Shown here piece after piece: positions 15,656 to 16,464 of a DNA stretch of 16,464 nucleotides. A model generated the notes under the pieces. It was not told where the DNA came from, searched no databases, and worked only from the letters and a program-made list of their open reading frames with translations. This DNA is from Kangiellaceae bacterium. Lineage in GTDB: Bacteria; Pseudomonadota; Gammaproteobacteria; Enterobacterales; Kangiellaceae. The position numbers were made by a program, and so were the translations under genes. Each line of letters starts with the position of its first letter. The first letter of the stretch is position 1. Location: positions 1 to 16,464 of the forward strand of contig JAUUYO010000039.1 in NCBI GenBank assembly GCA_030590405.1, written 5' to 3'.

Positions 15656-15667
15656 CTTAATACTTTT

Positions 15668-16378
15668 ATGACCTTTTGGATCTACAATGTTGGATTAGGC
15701 GTTGCTATCCCACCGCCAAAGCTTTCTGTTGATCGTAAACCACTTGCTTTGGAAGCGTTGGCAAAAACAGGCAGACTCCATTCGAGCGATGAAGAAGGGC
15801 ATATCAGATCAGTCAAGGAGCGTCTATATTCGTCAGGGCCTTTAGCCGAGAAAGAGCGCACCGTTAATAAAGAGCATTCGGCTAACAAAGACCATTCAGT
15901 CAGGCGAGATCAACTTCGGTTAAAGAGCGATGAATATCAAGGGTCCAAAATCGCCAGTCGTCAACAAGTTATTTACGCCGATCAAATCATGTCTTCGCCA
16001 GTGAGGACTTTGACGCTGGATTTATCCTATGAAGAGGCTCATACAAATTTTGTAAAATATCACTACCGTCATTTTCCGGTCATTGACGAAAAAAATCGTC
16101 TGGTTGGACTTGTTTCCGATCGTGACATGTTAGCCGAAGATACATCGGTAGTGGTTGAACCTATGAGAACAAAACGGTCGATAAAAAATATTATGAGTAA
16201 ACAGCTATTAACGGCCTCTGATAAAACGATGATCCATGAGATCTGTAAAGTGATGTATAACCAGCATATTGGAGCCTTGCCTATTACTGATGACAAGGCA
16301 AATTTACTTGGCATTATTACCCGTAGTGATATTTTACGGACGATGATCCAAAACGGACCGATTGAATTATGGATTTAA
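15668..16378 (+). CDS. Two-CBS-domain protein
   Basis: This protein of 236 residues ends in a tandem CBS pair. CBS1 spans about 103-156 (ADQIMSSPVRTLT, then HFPVIDEKNRLVGLVSDRDML) and CBS2 about 171-226 (KNIMSKQLLTAS, then IGALPITDDKANLLGIITRSDIL). Such pairs form a Bateman module that binds adenosine nucleotides or SAM-like ligands, and the [S/T]-R/D-[S/D]-D motifs (VSDRD, ITRSD) of ribose-binding CBS sites are present. The first ~25 residues include IYNVGLGVAIPPPKL, which looks like a conserved N-terminal signature. A charged, low-conservation linker (about 55-95) contains loose repeats such as NKEHSANKDHS. No catalytic or membrane domain is present, so it is probably a stand-alone regulatory subunit. 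The ATG at 15668 is preferred because the in-frame ATG at 15617 lies inside the ahcY remnant and encodes shadow sequence. The partner and ligand are unknown. Confidence 0.85.
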   Translation: MTFWIYNVGLGVAIPPPKLSVDRKPLALEALAKTGRLHSSDEEGHIRSVKERLYSSGPLAEKERTVNKEHSANKDHSVRRDQLRLKSDEYQGSKIASRQQVIYADQIMSSPVRTLTLDLSYEEAHTNFVKYHYRHFPVIDEKNRLVGLVSDRDMLAEDTSVVVEPMRTKRSIKNIMSKQLLTASDKTMIHEICKVMYNQHIGALPITDDKANLLGIITRSDILRTMIQNGPIELWI

Positions 16379-16464
16379 CTCAGGTTGAAAATGAGCATCA
16401 GCCAAGTTTTATTTCATCGAATTTGTTTTTTGGTTATCAGAAAATGAAGGTAATTGTTGTAAAA
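16369..16464 (+). CDS. 5' end of an unidentified gene, cut by the window edge
   Basis: An ATG at 16369 overlaps the CBS gene stop by 10 nt and opens a frame that continues to the last base (32 codons: MDLTQVENEHQ then PSFISSNLFFGYQ and MKVIVVK). An in-frame ATG at 16444 is an alternative start. Neither has a strong Shine-Dalgarno. There is too little sequence to recognise a family. Confidence 0.4.
   Translation, partial: MDLTQVENEHQPSFISSNLFFGYQKMKVIVVK

Larger units (their letters stand above)
15322..15660 (+). pseudogene. ahcY: Decayed 3' remnant of S-adenosylhomocysteine hydrolase
   Basis: In one frame the sequence reads like the last ~110 residues of adenosylhomocysteinase: VRVRV, then a seven-codon gap, GRNIRLLANG, LVSLVAAEGN, VMDMSFANQVLALVYL, GVHNIPDELDHQVARLKL, DDLTDEQCQYLHS, and a tail REGT ending at a TAA (15658-15660). 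These fit the family's GR-I-LLAEGRLVNLAAAEG, VMDMSFANQ, VP--D--VA--KL and LT-EQ--YL-SW blocks. In-frame stops interrupt it: TAA at 15355-15357, TGA at 15388-15390 exactly where the family has the Arg of GRLVNL (CGA to TGA), and TGA at 15643-15645 where the terminal Trp is expected (TGG to TGA). A 36-nt Val-Met repeat is inserted before DMSF. The NAD-binding and catalytic N-terminal two thirds are absent, as intact amrS lies directly upstream. A longest open stretch of 84 codons remains (15391-15645), but I do not regard it as a working gene. Confidence 0.8.

Noticed and set aside
15617..15667. Upstream ATG at 15617 as the CBS protein start
   Set aside because: The extra 17 residues are a shadow frame of the ahcY remnant and there is no clear ribosome binding site for it, while GGGAAGGGA precedes the ATG at 15668.

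Overview
The window looks like a piece of a gammaproteobacterial chromosome, with AT-leaning base composition and ordinary bacterial gene density. That placement is an inference from the gene set: a NifJ-type oxidoreductase, a QEGLP-motif peptidase cluster, and an AMP-phosphorylase/PRPP-synthetase pair. I cannot name a genus. No tRNA, rRNA, CRISPR array, insertion sequence or phage gene was found.

Left part (1-3431, + strand): the 3' end of an N-formylglutamate amidohydrolase-like gene, then a DUF1704/'QEGLP' zinc peptidase related to eukaryotic MATCAP tyrosine carboxypeptidases, then a GshB-like ATP-grasp ligase. The three genes are tightly packed and read as one operon of amide-bond-making and amide-bond-breaking enzymes. 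The first gene carries a 22-nt imperfect direct repeat near the window edge that may mark a frameshifting duplication.

Middle-left (3524-9004, - strand): nifJ (pyruvate:flavodoxin/ferredoxin oxidoreductase), translationally coupled by an 8-nt overlap to a dihydroorotate-dehydrogenase-like flavoprotein gene. Downstream of these is a conserved membrane protein of unknown function that has its own good ribosome binding site and a plausible promoter. The convergent gap 3432-3523 shows no clear terminator hairpin.

Middle-right (9290-15279, + strand): a Lon-family AAA+ protease divergent from nifJ, then an AMP phosphorylase and a PRPP-synthetase-like gene overlapping by 4 nt (nucleotide ribose salvage), then the radical SAM enzyme AmrS.

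Right end (15280-16464): a decayed 3' remnant of S-adenosylhomocysteine hydrolase. It has stop codons at conserved sense positions and an expanded Val-Met-coding hexanucleotide repeat. It is followed by a two-CBS-domain protein whose ribosome binding site lies inside the dead gene's tail, and by the first 32 codons of a gene cut by the window edge.

The most interesting items are the peptidase/ATP-grasp/amidohydrolase operon, which is analogous in parts to the eukaryotic tubulin detyrosination/tyrosination pair, and the ahcY remnant directly behind a SAM-consuming enzyme.
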